Source: Gracilimonas amylolytica
Lineage (GTDB): Bacteria; Bacteroidota; Rhodothermia; Balneolales; Balneolaceae
Direction: 5' to 3'
Assembly: GCF_002911695.1 (NCBI RefSeq)
Contig: NZ_PQBS01000040.1
Coordinates: 124,001-188,000, forward strand
Length of the DNA: 64,000 nt
Shown here: in pieces, positions 1 to 9,466 of the stretch
Layout: every line of letters begins with the position of its first letter
How positions within the stretch are numbered: the stretch's first letter is position 1
Program-made: the position numbers and the translations under genes
Notes under the pieces: generated by a model
The model's input: only the letters and a program-made list of their open reading frames with translations
The model's database searches: none
Told to the model about the DNA's origin: nothing

Positions 1-695
1 GCACGGTCTTTTGGAACCTGAAACGGCCCTAAGGAAAAGAATTTTGAACGGTTTTCCGGATCAATATCATCCACTTCTTCATAGGAAATTCCCTTGTACT
101 TCCTTACGACTTCTACGCCGAACCTGTAGTAATCCTCTTCTCTGTGAGTATGGCCAAAGTTATAGGTGCGAACGGCTCCATCCAGATCCGGAAACACCCT
201 GACCAATCCCGGTTTATTTGGATTCGAATTCAGCAGAACAGAATTTGGAAAGAGGGGTGATATCAATTCAGATACATTGGTTTGTTCGGTCTGCAATTCA
301 CCCCCGAGAATTACATTTCCGTGCCTCTCAAGCGAAGCCGCAAAGAGTGAGTCGTTCTCGGAGCCATAGGTATCCGGATTATCAAAAATAACATCGAAGG
401 CAATGACCCTGGCGCCGGCACGGTTTAAATTATCAACCAGTCGGGCATGAAGATTTGTCGGCCAGGGATATTTATAAGGGATCTCTTCATCAGCCTGTTG
501 ACTTATGGCAACCAGTACGACGGGTGACTCAGACACATCCAATTCACCTCTTAACTCAAACAGCAGATCATGATGCCTGAGTTCAAGCATTTGAACCGGT
601 TTCATAAAGATCAGAAATACAGACAGCAAAAATGCAGACAGGGCTATAATGATAACCTGAGATGTATGTTTGGTCTGTTTTTTTTCTGCACTCAT
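1..695 (-). CDS. CHASE2 sensor-domain protein (5' part; C-terminus beyond the window)
   Basis: The reading frame starts at 695 and runs off the left edge, giving about 231 N-terminal residues. A short charged N-terminus is followed by one hydrophobic segment (about residues 13-31), then an extracytoplasmic domain with motifs I read as CHASE2 (ELRHHDLLFELRG near residue 38, VVLVAISQQ near 58, RAGARVIAFDVIF near 90). CHASE2 domains normally sit in front of an adenylate/guanylate cyclase, histidine kinase or protein kinase; the output domain is outside the window, so the class cannot be decided. It begins 3 bp after the stop of the beta-barrel gene and closes a four-gene operon with a FecR protein, a pairing known from many genomes. 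I infer an envelope-sensing signalling protein. Confidence 0.8.
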   Translation of the reverse strand, partial: MSAEKKQTKHTSQVIIIALSAFLLSVFLIFMKPVQMLELRHHDLLFELRGELDVSESPVVLVAISQQADEEIPYKYPWPTNLHARLVDNLNRAGARVIAFDVIFDNPDTYGSENDSLFAASLERHGNVILGGELQTEQTNVSELISPLFPNSVLLNSNPNKPGLVRVFPDLDGAVRTYNFGHTHREEDYYRFGVEVVRKYKGISYEEVDDIDPENRSKFFSLGPFQVPKDR

Positions 696-698
696 AGG

Positions 699-3446
699 TT
701 AAAACCTGAAGAGATATCGAAGTTGAACGATCCGGTCATTGGCCTGATTTCCACCACTTACATTGGTCAGGTTAGCATCAAATAACAGGGCATGATACTG
801 ATCAAAATCATACCGGGCTCCCAGTTGGATCACATAGGTTTGAAATCGGTCGGAGTCAGTCAAGGCGCTAAATTCATAATAATCATCCTTTGGGTCTTCT
901 GATGTGCCATTTTCATTGATATCCAAAGATCTGGAATCCACTTTGTTATTTGTGAAAGCAAGCCGTCCATTTACGGAAAATTTATCTTCCAGCAACCGAT
1001 AATTACCTCCGGCATACAACCCGGTGATACGGACCTTATTCTGACCACTTCCTGACGTTGTGTAATTATAGGTCAAACCAACACGGCTTTCCAGCGGCAA
1101 CTCATAAAACCTGGAGTTCAGGTTCAAAGACAATGAAGTGCTTTTTACATCCCCGTAAGCAAAGGCTTCATCGGTCGTGTTCAGGGTATTGAGATTCAAA
1201 GAGGCATCATTTCTTGCATCCATAAATTCGAATTGCTGTGTGATGCCTGTTGTAACATTCAGAGTATGATTCTGACGTGGGGTGGGAGCGATAACGGTCA
1301 CGAGTGAGTCTGACCCGTTAATGGTTCTTATTTCCTGCCTGACGTTAAATACAGCTGAATTTATCAGATCAGGTGACAACAAATAATTCTGCCGCCCCAC
1401 ATCATTATCCCTGCTTCGATATCTGAACCCAAGATTGACCCGAGGCAGTGACCGATCATTGGGATACCAGCTGGCATTGGTTCGGTAGGTGATCGTCTTG
1501 GTCGTGGCATCACGGGTGCCGGATACGTTGTCTTTCAAGTGTTCAAGTCCCAGCGTCAGATACAGCTGATTTGATAATAAATTGAGTCGGTCACTGGCTG
1601 TGAAGCCGGCCACATCTCTTCTTATGGTTGAATTAGCCAGAGAATAGAAGTTAGGGCCGATCCAGCGATACTGCAGCCTCGCATTGTTGAACCGGTTTCT
1701 GTACGACAACTCATGATTTGTGGCAAACACACTGTTTGGCATGAACAGGCTGCCTTCAAGATCTCCATTTTCATTTTCCCTGAGGCGAAGTGGAAGTACA
1801 CTCATATTTTCGTTCACAACGATCAGCCAGGATAATCGATCCAGAAAATCTGCCGTACCACTGGTGATATCAAAACCGAGATCATCCGCACGTTCGATGG
1901 TCAGCGGACCTCCATACACATCATTATTCAAGGCACTTAAAGCCGCATCCGATTCCAGGCGAAGGGTATTATCCATGAACCCCATTTTCAGGTCGGTTCC
2001 CAACACCACATTTTCCCTGGGTTTGGCAGCACCGCCATCCACAGTCAGCCGTGAGGGATCGCTCAATAAGCTGTCACGATCTGCAGGGGTAAGCCCGGAA
2101 TTCAGGTTCAGACCGGAGTTGATTATATCGAGGTAATTTCTCGCATTGAGGATGGAGGTCGTGTCATCCTCAATTTTCATAGCATGAAACCCGATCTCAA
2201 ATTTACGTTCATCCCCGGCGGCAATTCTTCCCCCTATGATATTCCGGGTAAAGGTTCCGCGCCCTTCATCGGCATAAGTGAGTATGTAATTTTTACTGAC
2301 CGGATCTCCATTACTGTTCAACACCTCCTGTACCGTAAGGCTGTCATACAAATTGGTGATACGTCGATCCAGCTGCCCAAACATGAACTGAACATTAAGC
2401 TTCTCATTTGGTGTACGGATATTCGAATTGATCCCCTGAATTCTTCGTCCCGTGATGGTGAAATCACTCATATACGGATACACGTGCCCGGCCTCGAATT
2501 CAAACCAGTTGCTGTACATCAGGTCGATGCCATATCTGTTCTGTGGCTGAAGGCGGCTCGATTCCTGAGAGGTCAGATATCCATTCAGGGAATATTTCCA
2601 CAAACCATATTTACCGGATATCCTGCTTCTGCCTGTGTACGCATTATTGACATCCCCTGAGATCACCTGATTCCGCGCCGTCAGCTCTGCAGATATAGTT
2701 GGGATGTTATTTTCACCAAAACCGGTAAAAGAGGCCGCACCCGGTGCCACTACAGAAAAAGGCCACCGCACCACCGAGAATTCACCGGATGAGGTTTCAT
2801 ACACAAGTTCAACCGTATACGCCCCCGAACTTAGATCTTTGGGTTTATAGGAGATGTAATAATCACTGGCATCCATCTCTTCACTGACATCGATCCCATT
2901 CACATATAACTTGAACTGCCCCTCCTCAACTGTGTTTATATCGTAGAACAGAGCAACAGCGATCAATACGTCATCTTTGGTGACCCCGCTTTCGGATTGC
3001 GGGGAAAGGATGGTGTAGTCGATGCCTTCCATCTCAGGTTTATCCGACCTTTGTTGCAGTTCTTCAACGATCTCTACACGTACCGGATTTTCAGAGGGTA
3101 AGATCGCCGGAAAGTAAAGGGATTCGCCAGACAGGAGTTCTATTTCCAGGTAATATTCAACCAGGCTTGCGCTCGAATTCTCTACCGTAAAATCGGCAAC
3201 CAGGTCATTATCCTGAAAATACACCTCCATCTGACTGTAACTGAAGTCCCCGTCATATCTGTAAAATAACCGGGCTTGCTGAATATCAGACTCCAGTAAT
3301 CCCGGTACCGAAAATTCAAGTTGGGTGGTCCCGTTTCGCTCCATAGCCACAGGCGGCTGATGCTGAATATTGTATTGGGCCCATGCCGTTTCTGTCCCGG
3401 TGTATAGAACCATCAACACCCCAATACATGTGAACAGTACCCGCAT
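699..3446 (-). CDS. Large outer-membrane beta-barrel protein of the FecR/CHASE2 operon
   Basis: 915 residues with a signal peptide (residues 1-23, ending TETAWA before Gln). Roughly residues 30-235 look like beta-sandwich ectodomains. From about 240 to the end there are alternating hydrophobic/polar strands rich in Tyr, Asn and Arg, and the last residues are RYLFRF, a C-terminal aromatic as expected for outer-membrane beta-barrel insertion. I do not recognise a named family. It follows the FecR gene by about 50 bp and precedes the CHASE2 gene by 3 bp on the same strand. I infer an outer-membrane partner of the FecR/CHASE2 pair; its ligand or cargo is unknown. Confidence 0.75.
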   Translation of the reverse strand: MRVLFTCIGVLMVLYTGTETAWAQYNIQHQPPVAMERNGTTQLEFSVPGLLESDIQQARLFYRYDGDFSYSQMEVYFQDNDLVADFTVENSSASLVEYYLEIELLSGESLYFPAILPSENPVRVEIVEELQQRSDKPEMEGIDYTILSPQSESGVTKDDVLIAVALFYDINTVEEGQFKLYVNGIDVSEEMDASDYYISYKPKDLSSGAYTVELVYETSSGEFSVVRWPFSVVAPGAASFTGFGENNIPTISAELTARNQVISGDVNNAYTGRSRISGKYGLWKYSLNGYLTSQESSRLQPQNRYGIDLMYSNWFEFEAGHVYPYMSDFTITGRRIQGINSNIRTPNEKLNVQFMFGQLDRRITNLYDSLTVQEVLNSNGDPVSKNYILTYADEGRGTFTRNIIGGRIAAGDERKFEIGFHAMKIEDDTTSILNARNYLDIINSGLNLNSGLTPADRDSLLSDPSRLTVDGGAAKPRENVVLGTDLKMGFMDNTLRLESDAALSALNNDVYGGPLTIERADDLGFDITSGTADFLDRLSWLIVVNENMSVLPLRLRENENGDLEGSLFMPNSVFATNHELSYRNRFNNARLQYRWIGPNFYSLANSTIRRDVAGFTASDRLNLLSNQLYLTLGLEHLKDNVSGTRDATTKTITYRTNASWYPNDRSLPRVNLGFRYRSRDNDVGRQNYLLSPDLINSAVFNVRQEIRTINGSDSLVTVIAPTPRQNHTLNVTTGITQQFEFMDARNDASLNLNTLNTTDEAFAYGDVKSTSLSLNLNSRFYELPLESRVGLTYNYTTSGSGQNKVRITGLYAGGNYRLLEDKFSVNGRLAFTNNKVDSRSLDINENGTSEDPKDDYYEFSALTDSDRFQTYVIQLGARYDFDQYHALLFDANLTNVSGGNQANDRIVQLRYLFRF

Positions 3447-3495
3447 CCCGACTATGTATTTTTGATGAGTTTTATAGCGATCATGAGTGCCTCAT

Positions 3496-4227
3496 TTAGT
3501 TTTGCCCCTCTTCGAACACATCGATCTTGATTTCCCGAAGTTGACCATTCTGATCTCTGAATTTCAGAATGATCTCTTTCTGTATCAGGTCGGTATCCAT
3601 TTCGTCAAAGCCGGTGTTTAGGGTCCTAAGCTCGGCCTGTTCCAGCATCCCGGAATCAATGGAATTCCCCTCTTCATCCACCTGAGCATACATCTCATCG
3701 AATAATGATATCGTTTCTCCGGAGTTCAAAGCCGTGACATCCACCTGACCTTCTTCCACCCATACAAAACCGTCTGATCTGGATCCAAAATCGGTCCCTT
3801 TTACAGAAGCCAGAGATCGTGAGGTGTACACTTCAAACTCATTCGCCCCCTGTGGCTGAACCTGCAAAAACAGTTCCCCGCGCTGCAGGTTGATCATGGT
3901 GTTGCTCACTTTACTGGAAAGTTCGACATCTCCGTTTATGATCAACAGGGAATTGGGTTTCACCTTGGCAATACTTTTATCCATGAAATAAACGAGGGCA
4001 AAGCCTTCTGAATCCGTTAAAAGGCTGTCGCCTGAAAAAAGTCGTTCACCAATGTCTTCTGCCGGATCAAGTGTTTTCAACTTATCCTTATCCAGATTGG
4101 TAACGGTTACATCCGGTTTGAACCGCCTGACGATCCCGATCTCGCGCTCAACCTGTAAAGCTTCCGCTTCCATGGAAACCATGGCCAACAAAAGAAAGAG
4201 CGGTATAATTGTGCGAAAAAATTTCAT
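3496..4227 (-). CDS. FecR-domain periplasmic protein
   Basis: I chose the ATG at 4227 over one 24 bp upstream because an AGTAGGA ribosome-binding site lies just ahead of it and the protein then starts directly with a signal peptide (MKFFRTIIPLFLLL...). The product is 243 residues. The centre matches the FecR fold: GDSLLTDSEGFALVYFMD, then VELSSKVSNTMINLQRGELFL, then VYTSRSLASVKGTDF, an arrangement typical of FecR beta-helix-like domains. There is no N-terminal anti-sigma helix and no neighbouring ECF sigma gene, so this is not a classical TonB/FecI anti-sigma factor. It resembles stand-alone FecR proteins found beside CHASE2 cyclases. The 20-bp gap to the upstream gene supports co-transcription. 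Confidence 0.85.
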   Translation of the reverse strand: MKFFRTIIPLFLLLAMVSMEAEALQVEREIGIVRRFKPDVTVTNLDKDKLKTLDPAEDIGERLFSGDSLLTDSEGFALVYFMDKSIAKVKPNSLLIINGDVELSSKVSNTMINLQRGELFLQVQPQGANEFEVYTSRSLASVKGTDFGSRSDGFVWVEEGQVDVTALNSGETISLFDEMYAQVDEEGNSIDSGMLEQAELRTLNTGFDEMDTDLIQKEIILKFRDQNGQLREIKIDVFEEGQN

Positions 4228-4247
4228 GTATATCCTACTTCCCCCGA

Positions 4248-5429
4248 TCAATTTGCACCTAAGATGAGTTTCTTATCCCTGATCAACTGCAGTAATTCTT
4301 CGAGTTTAACCGTTGCAGCCGGACCTGTGAATTCCTGACCGTCATACTCTAATCCGGTCAGCTCAAATCCTTCTGACTGAAGCCGGCGGTAAGCATCCTC
4401 GCCGATCAAAGCGATCAGGGCATCCTGCACTTCCGAAGTGATCGGCGGAGCATTCACGTTCTCAGTATTTCCTCCAAGGGTAAAAGACCAGATCTCTGAA
4501 GACACCCGTTCCACATCTCCGCTTCTTTGCAATGAAGTTTGAACCTGCCAGTAATATGTTTTCCCCTGTTCCAGAGGCTGAGCCCCTGAGGATGGATATT
4601 GATAGGTACTTTCAGTGACCAACACATCCAGGTTTTCATATTCAAGCAATGAACCGTCATCATTAATAGGCAGGGTACTCAACGCACTTTCTATGAGCGA
4701 TGCCGGACTATCCTGCCGGTTCTGTTCCACCACGATCAATCTGTAGCTGATATCATTTTCACCTTCCCAGCTAAATTGCGGAAAGGGGTTGGTGATCTCT
4801 GAGCGAGAACCCACTTGTTCACCCGGGGCCTTCAGGTAGATCTCACTTTCCTCAAAAACCCGGGCCGCTGATCCACCAAAGGTCACGACATCACTGGCAA
4901 GGTCTTCCCGACCAAAAGCATTGGTCACTCTGAATATGATCACTTCCACTGAGTATTCATCTCTTGGGAGTATTGTGGAACCGGCTAACTGGGTCAAAAG
5001 ATCGTCACCCTCAGGCGTTAACCCGCCTGAAAAGTCTATGCTCTGATCAATGCCCGGAATGCGTTTTTTCGCAATATCGTTGTTGGTGACATAAACCGAC
5101 TGATACGGTTCAAGTGAAATAGGCAGGTCTGCCAACGATCTCAAATTGACGAGTGAACCTGATCTTGCCCCACTGATCTTGATCTCCATGTACAAATTAT
5201 TGACAGGCTCCGGATCCAGGTTTTCAATGAATCCTGTTATCAATACGGGACCACTGCCTTCGTTTTTCACACCCAGATCCGTTAAGCCAACAAGCTGAGT
5301 GTTTTCAAGAAGTGGGGTGGTTTCAAGCTGAACCGAAATATTCTGCGCGGAAATTGTTTTAATGGGAACAATAGCCAGTAAGGTCAGTAATACCAATGAG
5401 ACGTAACTGTTACACCATCTCGTATTCAT
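4248..5429 (-). CDS. Secreted Fn3-like protein, first gene of the FecR/CHASE2 operon
   Basis: The ATG at 5429 is preferred because GGGAG lies a few bases upstream and a signal peptide follows (MNTRWCNSYVSLVLLTLLAIV..., cleavage near TISA before Gln). The mature protein of about 365 residues has an N-terminal beta-rich domain, then a segment resembling a fibronectin-III-like domain (FPQFSWEG, YRLIVVEQ, LEQGKTYYWQVQ) at about residues 205-330, then a short helical tail (EDAYRRLQSEGFELTGLEYDG). I know no named family. Cyanobacterial CHASE2/FecR loci often carry a secreted beta-rich protein of a different family (DUF928), so this may be a functional analogue; that is inference. It is the first gene of the operon, and the tRNA-Ala lies upstream. 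Confidence 0.65.
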   Translation of the reverse strand: MNTRWCNSYVSLVLLTLLAIVPIKTISAQNISVQLETTPLLENTQLVGLTDLGVKNEGSGPVLITGFIENLDPEPVNNLYMEIKISGARSGSLVNLRSLADLPISLEPYQSVYVTNNDIAKKRIPGIDQSIDFSGGLTPEGDDLLTQLAGSTILPRDEYSVEVIIFRVTNAFGREDLASDVVTFGGSAARVFEESEIYLKAPGEQVGSRSEITNPFPQFSWEGENDISYRLIVVEQNRQDSPASLIESALSTLPINDDGSLLEYENLDVLVTESTYQYPSSGAQPLEQGKTYYWQVQTSLQRSGDVERVSSEIWSFTLGGNTENVNAPPITSEVQDALIALIGEDAYRRLQSEGFELTGLEYDGQEFTGPAATVKLEELLQLIRDKKLILGAN

Positions 5430-5535
5430 TTTGACTCCCGTAATTGTTTTGCGACCACATTTTAAAGTAATAGACATTCACAAACAAGTTTAAGACCCAT
5501 TTCCTAATGAACGGCAAATATAAAGCATTGAGCAT

Positions 5536-5569
5536 AAAAAAAGCCTTTCCCAATTCAGAGAAAGGCTTT
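5536..5569 (-). terminator. Rho-independent terminator after tRNA-Ala
   Basis: On the minus strand AAAGCCTTTC and GAAAGGCTTT form a stem with a short loop, followed by a run of T. It starts immediately after the tRNA 3' end, so it probably ends the tRNA transcript. Confidence 0.8.
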
Positions 5570-5570
5570 G

Positions 5571-5644
5571 TGGAGCTACGGGGATTCGAACCCCGGACCT
5601 CTTCGCTGCCAGCGAAGCGCTCTAGCCAACTGAGCTATAGCCCC
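5571..5644 (-). tRNA. tRNA-Ala (anticodon GGC)
   Basis: The minus strand folds into a complete 74-nt cloverleaf: acceptor GGGGCTA/TAGCTCC with discriminator A, D stem GCTC/GAGC, anticodon stem CTTCG/CGAAG with loop CTGGCAG (anticodon GGC, alanine), a five-base variable loop and a T arm CGGGG-TTCGAAT-CCCCG. CCA is not encoded. A strong terminator follows directly. Confidence 0.97.
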
Positions 5645-5846
5645 GTTACATTAAGGGCGGATAAAATAGATATTTTGTCAACAAATAACACTATGAATTT
5701 ATTTATTGTAAATTAAAGTGTCACAGTATTATAATTCAGCTTACATTCAAGGCTGTAAGTACATAAAAAACTCTTTTTAATTCATTAGTAAACCGCTATT
5801 TTAGCATCAAACATTCAAAAGTTAATTTAAACCGTAATCCAAGAAG

Positions 5847-6803
5847 ATGACAAATTTAAAATCTATCCTACACATTTCGTTTGTCGCCGTTGCAGTGGTC
5901 TTCATGTCCAGCTGTTCCGGAACCGACGAACTACTCGCACCATCTGAGCGTACGCTTGAGTATCTGCGTTCATTAGATGAAGAAACGCTGAGAACTTTAG
6001 ATACTGATTCTGATGGTCTTAACGACTACCTGGAACTGTATGAGTACGAAACCGATCCACTGAGTGCAGACACTGACGGTGACGGCCTAACTGACGGTGA
6101 CGAAGTAAACACTCACGAAACCGATCCATTAAGTGCTGATACTGATGGCGACGGCCTTTCTGACGGTGATGAAGTAAACTCTTACAACACCGATCCTAAC
6201 AACTCTGATTCAGACAACGACGGTCTTTCTGACGGTGACGAAGTAAACGAGCACAACACCGATCCTAATAACTCTGACTCAGACAACGATGGTATCAGTG
6301 ACTATGACGAGATCATGACTCACGATACGAATCCAAACAACGCGGATTCTGACGGAGACGGTTTCACTGATCAGCAAGAACTTGACATGGGTACCAACCC
6401 AACTGACGGTTCCGATCCGGTTTACCTTGATACTGATGCTCTTGAAACAATTAACTTTGACTTCGACCGCTCAAACATCCGCAGCGATGCTGAAGCTATC
6501 CTGATGGAAAACGTAGAAGTACTGAAAGATGCTCCTGCATTCCGTGTGCGTATTGACGCTTACACTGACCATGTTGGTGGCGATCAGTATAACTTACGTT
6601 TGAGTCTGCGCCGTGCAAACGCTGTTGTAGATTACTACAAAGCTAACGGAATCTCTGAAAGCAGAATCGAGTCTCGCGGATTAGGTAAAGCTCCTGTTGA
6701 GTGTGCTGAATCTGAAAAAGATGCCAACACTCCGGGCTGTGAAAGAAACCGACGTGCTGAGTCTCACCCAATTAGTACACTTAAGTACGAAAGAAATAAC
6801 TAA
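5847..6803 (+). CDS. TSP3-repeat OmpA-family lipoprotein
   Basis: 318 residues. The N-terminus carries a lipoprotein signal with lipobox MSSC (Cys at about 23). Residues 52-190 are about six thrombospondin type-3 units of 23 residues (D-T/S-D-x-D-G-L-x-D-x-x-E), which bind calcium in related proteins. Residues about 197-305 are an OmpA-like peptidoglycan-binding domain (INFDFDRSNIRSDAEAIL, YTDHVGG, NLRLSLRRANAVVDYY, NRRAE). The layout suggests a lipoprotein that tethers the outer membrane to peptidoglycan. It is monocistronic, with a strong terminator right after it. The repeat units are also close to each other at DNA level, so copy number may vary between strains. Confidence 0.93.
   Translation: MTNLKSILHISFVAVAVVFMSSCSGTDELLAPSERTLEYLRSLDEETLRTLDTDSDGLNDYLELYEYETDPLSADTDGDGLTDGDEVNTHETDPLSADTDGDGLSDGDEVNSYNTDPNNSDSDNDGLSDGDEVNEHNTDPNNSDSDNDGISDYDEIMTHDTNPNNADSDGDGFTDQQELDMGTNPTDGSDPVYLDTDALETINFDFDRSNIRSDAEAILMENVEVLKDAPAFRVRIDAYTDHVGGDQYNLRLSLRRANAVVDYYKANGISESRIESRGLGKAPVECAESEKDANTPGCERNRRAESHPISTLKYERNN
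6000..6410 (+). repeat. 69-bp in-frame tandem repeats encoding TSP3 units
   Basis: About six consecutive 69-bp units inside the OmpA-family gene encode 23-residue Asp-rich calcium-binding TSP3 motifs. Units two to five keep long identical stretches (for example the bases for DGDEVN), suggesting recent duplication or gene conversion. Confidence 0.8.
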
Positions 6804-6842
6804 GGTCAGGTAGTTTAAGACTACAACTTAGTACACATTTTA

Positions 6843-6876
6843 AAGCCTGCAGTTTATGACTGCAGGCTTTTTTTTA
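6843..6876 (+). terminator. Rho-independent terminator of the OmpA-family gene
   Basis: AAAGCCTGCAG and CTGCAGGCTTT form a perfect stem with a TTTATGA loop, followed by a run of T. It lies 40 bp after the stop codon. Confidence 0.9.
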
Positions 6877-6900
6877 TGCCTACAATTCAGCGTTCCTTTA

Positions 6901-9351
6901 TCAGAAGAATCTCGCCACGCTTATGCCCAGGAAGAATCCGGGTTGATCGATCCGATACGCCAGGTCGGCCCTGAACAGAGAGAAGATGTTACTGAGTGAG
7001 ATACCCGCTTCCATGTGCAGATCTTCTGTAAACGATGGGGAAAAACCGTATCTGTTTTGAAACTCATCAACCTGACGATCCCTGACCCAGGTCTTACCAA
7101 TTCCACCAAAAGCTATGACACTTAAACCCGTTTGCGGAGCATTTCTCCATCCAAGCATTTCGAGGGGTACACTCTTGAAATTGTGCTCTGCATTTAAAGC
7201 TACATAACTCGCCCCTTCGTAAGGCACATATCGTTTGGTCTTAAAAGCTCCGAAAGGAGTGAATACCCCCTGTGCCACATCCAGAACCTCATTTTTCTGA
7301 ACCGGCAGGTCACCGATGTAGGTACCGGCATTCAACCTCATCTCCAGGGTGTTTGGGAAGAATCGGCGCTGGTAGAATGTTTCAATACTTCTGTAAAGGT
7401 CTATCTTGAATTTTGTGTAGTCCCAGCTGCTTGACAGGTACGAGGCTGAATGCTCTACGCTCAACTCAAAATCTTCTGCCCCTACGGCACCGAAGGCTTT
7501 TTTATCATTTCCCTCATTCCAGGTCAGAGTCAAAGCACCTAAGTTACCTTCATCCACATAACTGTTTGGGCGCTGAATATTATTTCTTCCGATCAGGTCA
7601 TAATTGGTACTGTAATCGATACTTTCATGGGTTTCATAATTGTAGGTAAGCCTGATCGCACCCGGAATAGTTCTCATCAAATAAGCTCCACCAAAAGAAA
7701 AACTTTCATTTCGGTAGTAATCAAAATAATCCGGATAACCGAACAAAGGAGTAAATGAAGTTAGTGTAGGGGTGAACATATCTGAATTATACTGGGTGTC
7801 ATTGAACACTTTATATTCACTGACCAAGGCAAAACGTCGCGTGTTCTTCAGCGGCCACAAACTCATTTTTACCCCAAAAGAGAAGGCCTCTTCGCCGGAA
7901 CCATAACCGGTACTGTAGCCTCCAAAAACGGTGGATCGTAGCCTGTTGTCAATATACCGGCGTTCATGTTTCAAGCCGGCATACAGGGCCTCCACGCGAT
8001 TGAAGTGGGCTTGTGGAGTGATATTTCTGGTCAGTTTCGACAGAACGGAACTCTGTGAGCCACCGCTTTGTCCGCCTCCACCCGTACTTGCCGAAACGGT
8101 CGTTCCGTCTGAACCCGATTCTTCTTCCCAGTCAATGAACCGCGTGAAGAAACCGGTGGGCCGTAATGCTTTCTCAAGCGTGGCAGTGCTGTCAATGGAT
8201 TTATAAGCCACTTCTTCCTGCTCATCCAATGGGATCACATCCACCTGACGGAAGAATATGGAGTCTTCCATTGCCACCGAAGCGGAATCAACGCTTAGCA
8301 TTTCATTTTTCTGGAACAGGGTGTCGGGCAATTCGATATTGACCTTATAGTCGTTCAGTTTGGCCACCTGCCTGAAACCGACGGGCGGAAACCTGAGTCC
8401 TACCACCCCTATTTCCACCAGTCCGTCAATTCTGACATCCACCGGCAGCCAGAATTCGCCTCCAAAGTTGCTGAATTGCTGCGAATAGGACAGGTCAAAA
8501 TCCTGCACAGGCGGCGGAAAGACCACCACGGCATTTGGTTTAAGATCCACTTCCAGAAGGGCATACTCTTCACCCAATACAAAGATGGTTCCCTCAAACA
8601 AAGGCTGGAATTGTCGCCTTGAACCCACCGATATCTCGTACACCACCTGCCCATCTATGGACTGCATGTCTTCCAGGGTGAAATCGTAATAGGAAAGAGC
8701 ATCCGGATGGGTAACCCCCACCACATTGAATCCGGCAATATCCAGGTTGTCGTCGTAGAAGTTCGGCAAGTAGCTGACCCCCGCAAAATTCGAGGCCTCA
8801 TCCATATTGGCCGTCTGCCGCTTCGATTTCAATATCTCCCTCGAACCCTTTTCCTTATCCCAGTACGCGATCGATACACTTTCTGAAATGGAAATGATGG
8901 AGGTGTCATTTTTTAATTGCTGCCGCGTATAGGCCTCTGCCTGATAGGTCCTGAGATCCGCCCGCCAGATCTTCTTTCGCTCGATCACTTCCCGCATGAT
9001 GGCGATGGCCGGATCTTCACCGCTGACGGTGATCTCCCCCATATCAGCGATGGATGGGTGGAGCAGAAAATCGACCGGCTTGTCTGCATTGGTTACAACA
9101 ACCTCCTGACTTTCAAACCCAATGAACCGCGCGATAAGGGTCACCGGAAGCTCGCTTACGATCAGGCTGAATTCCCCGTCCTGATTTGAGATAGTTCCCT
9201 TATAGGTATCCTTGATCACGATATGAGCCGCCGGCAGGGGCTCTCCGGTCTCGGCATCGGCAATGCGGCCTTCGATCCGGTGTTGGGCATTCAGCGAGCT
9301 TAAACCAAAGAGGATAGTGGAAATGGTGATAATTAGAGCCTTGATCTTCAT
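6901..9351 (-). CDS. DUF5686 / carboxypeptidase-regulatory-like outer-membrane protein
   Basis: 816 residues with a signal peptide (residues 1-22, ...SSLNA before Gln). Residues 24-100 are a CarboxypepD_reg-like domain (IEGRIADAETGEPLPAAHIVIKD, GEFSL, ARFIGFESQEV). The rest matches the DUF5686 pattern, including IMREVIERKKIW near 110 and a long C-terminal barrel ending in GISVARFF. The family is common in Bacteroidota and resembles TonB-linked receptors without a plug domain; its function is unknown. A Gly/Ser-rich linker (SASTGGGGQSGGSQSS) sits near residue 425. It converges on the terminator of the OmpA-family gene. Confidence 0.88.
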   Translation of the reverse strand: MKIKALIITISTILFGLSSLNAQHRIEGRIADAETGEPLPAAHIVIKDTYKGTISNQDGEFSLIVSELPVTLIARFIGFESQEVVVTNADKPVDFLLHPSIADMGEITVSGEDPAIAIMREVIERKKIWRADLRTYQAEAYTRQQLKNDTSIISISESVSIAYWDKEKGSREILKSKRQTANMDEASNFAGVSYLPNFYDDNLDIAGFNVVGVTHPDALSYYDFTLEDMQSIDGQVVYEISVGSRRQFQPLFEGTIFVLGEEYALLEVDLKPNAVVVFPPPVQDFDLSYSQQFSNFGGEFWLPVDVRIDGLVEIGVVGLRFPPVGFRQVAKLNDYKVNIELPDTLFQKNEMLSVDSASVAMEDSIFFRQVDVIPLDEQEEVAYKSIDSTATLEKALRPTGFFTRFIDWEEESGSDGTTVSASTGGGGQSGGSQSSVLSKLTRNITPQAHFNRVEALYAGLKHERRYIDNRLRSTVFGGYSTGYGSGEEAFSFGVKMSLWPLKNTRRFALVSEYKVFNDTQYNSDMFTPTLTSFTPLFGYPDYFDYYRNESFSFGGAYLMRTIPGAIRLTYNYETHESIDYSTNYDLIGRNNIQRPNSYVDEGNLGALTLTWNEGNDKKAFGAVGAEDFELSVEHSASYLSSSWDYTKFKIDLYRSIETFYQRRFFPNTLEMRLNAGTYIGDLPVQKNEVLDVAQGVFTPFGAFKTKRYVPYEGASYVALNAEHNFKSVPLEMLGWRNAPQTGLSVIAFGGIGKTWVRDRQVDEFQNRYGFSPSFTEDLHMEAGISLSNIFSLFRADLAYRIDQPGFFLGISVARFF

Positions 9352-9466
9352 ATCTACAGTTTTTTGGTCGGATGAATATGCCTGTAAACCTTCAGCAAAA
9401 AGTGGACTGAATTCAGCTTTGAGTTAAGAGATACCTTACTACCTTTCAGCACGAGGGTGGAAGGAC

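Noticed and set aside
1720..2660. Plus-strand frames over the beta-barrel gene
   Set aside because: Shadows of the 915-residue gene, without recognisable domains or ribosome-binding sites.
5507..5716. Open frame on the plus strand across the tRNA
   Set aside because: It is the antisense of tRNA-Ala and its terminator; its residues come from reading structured RNA.
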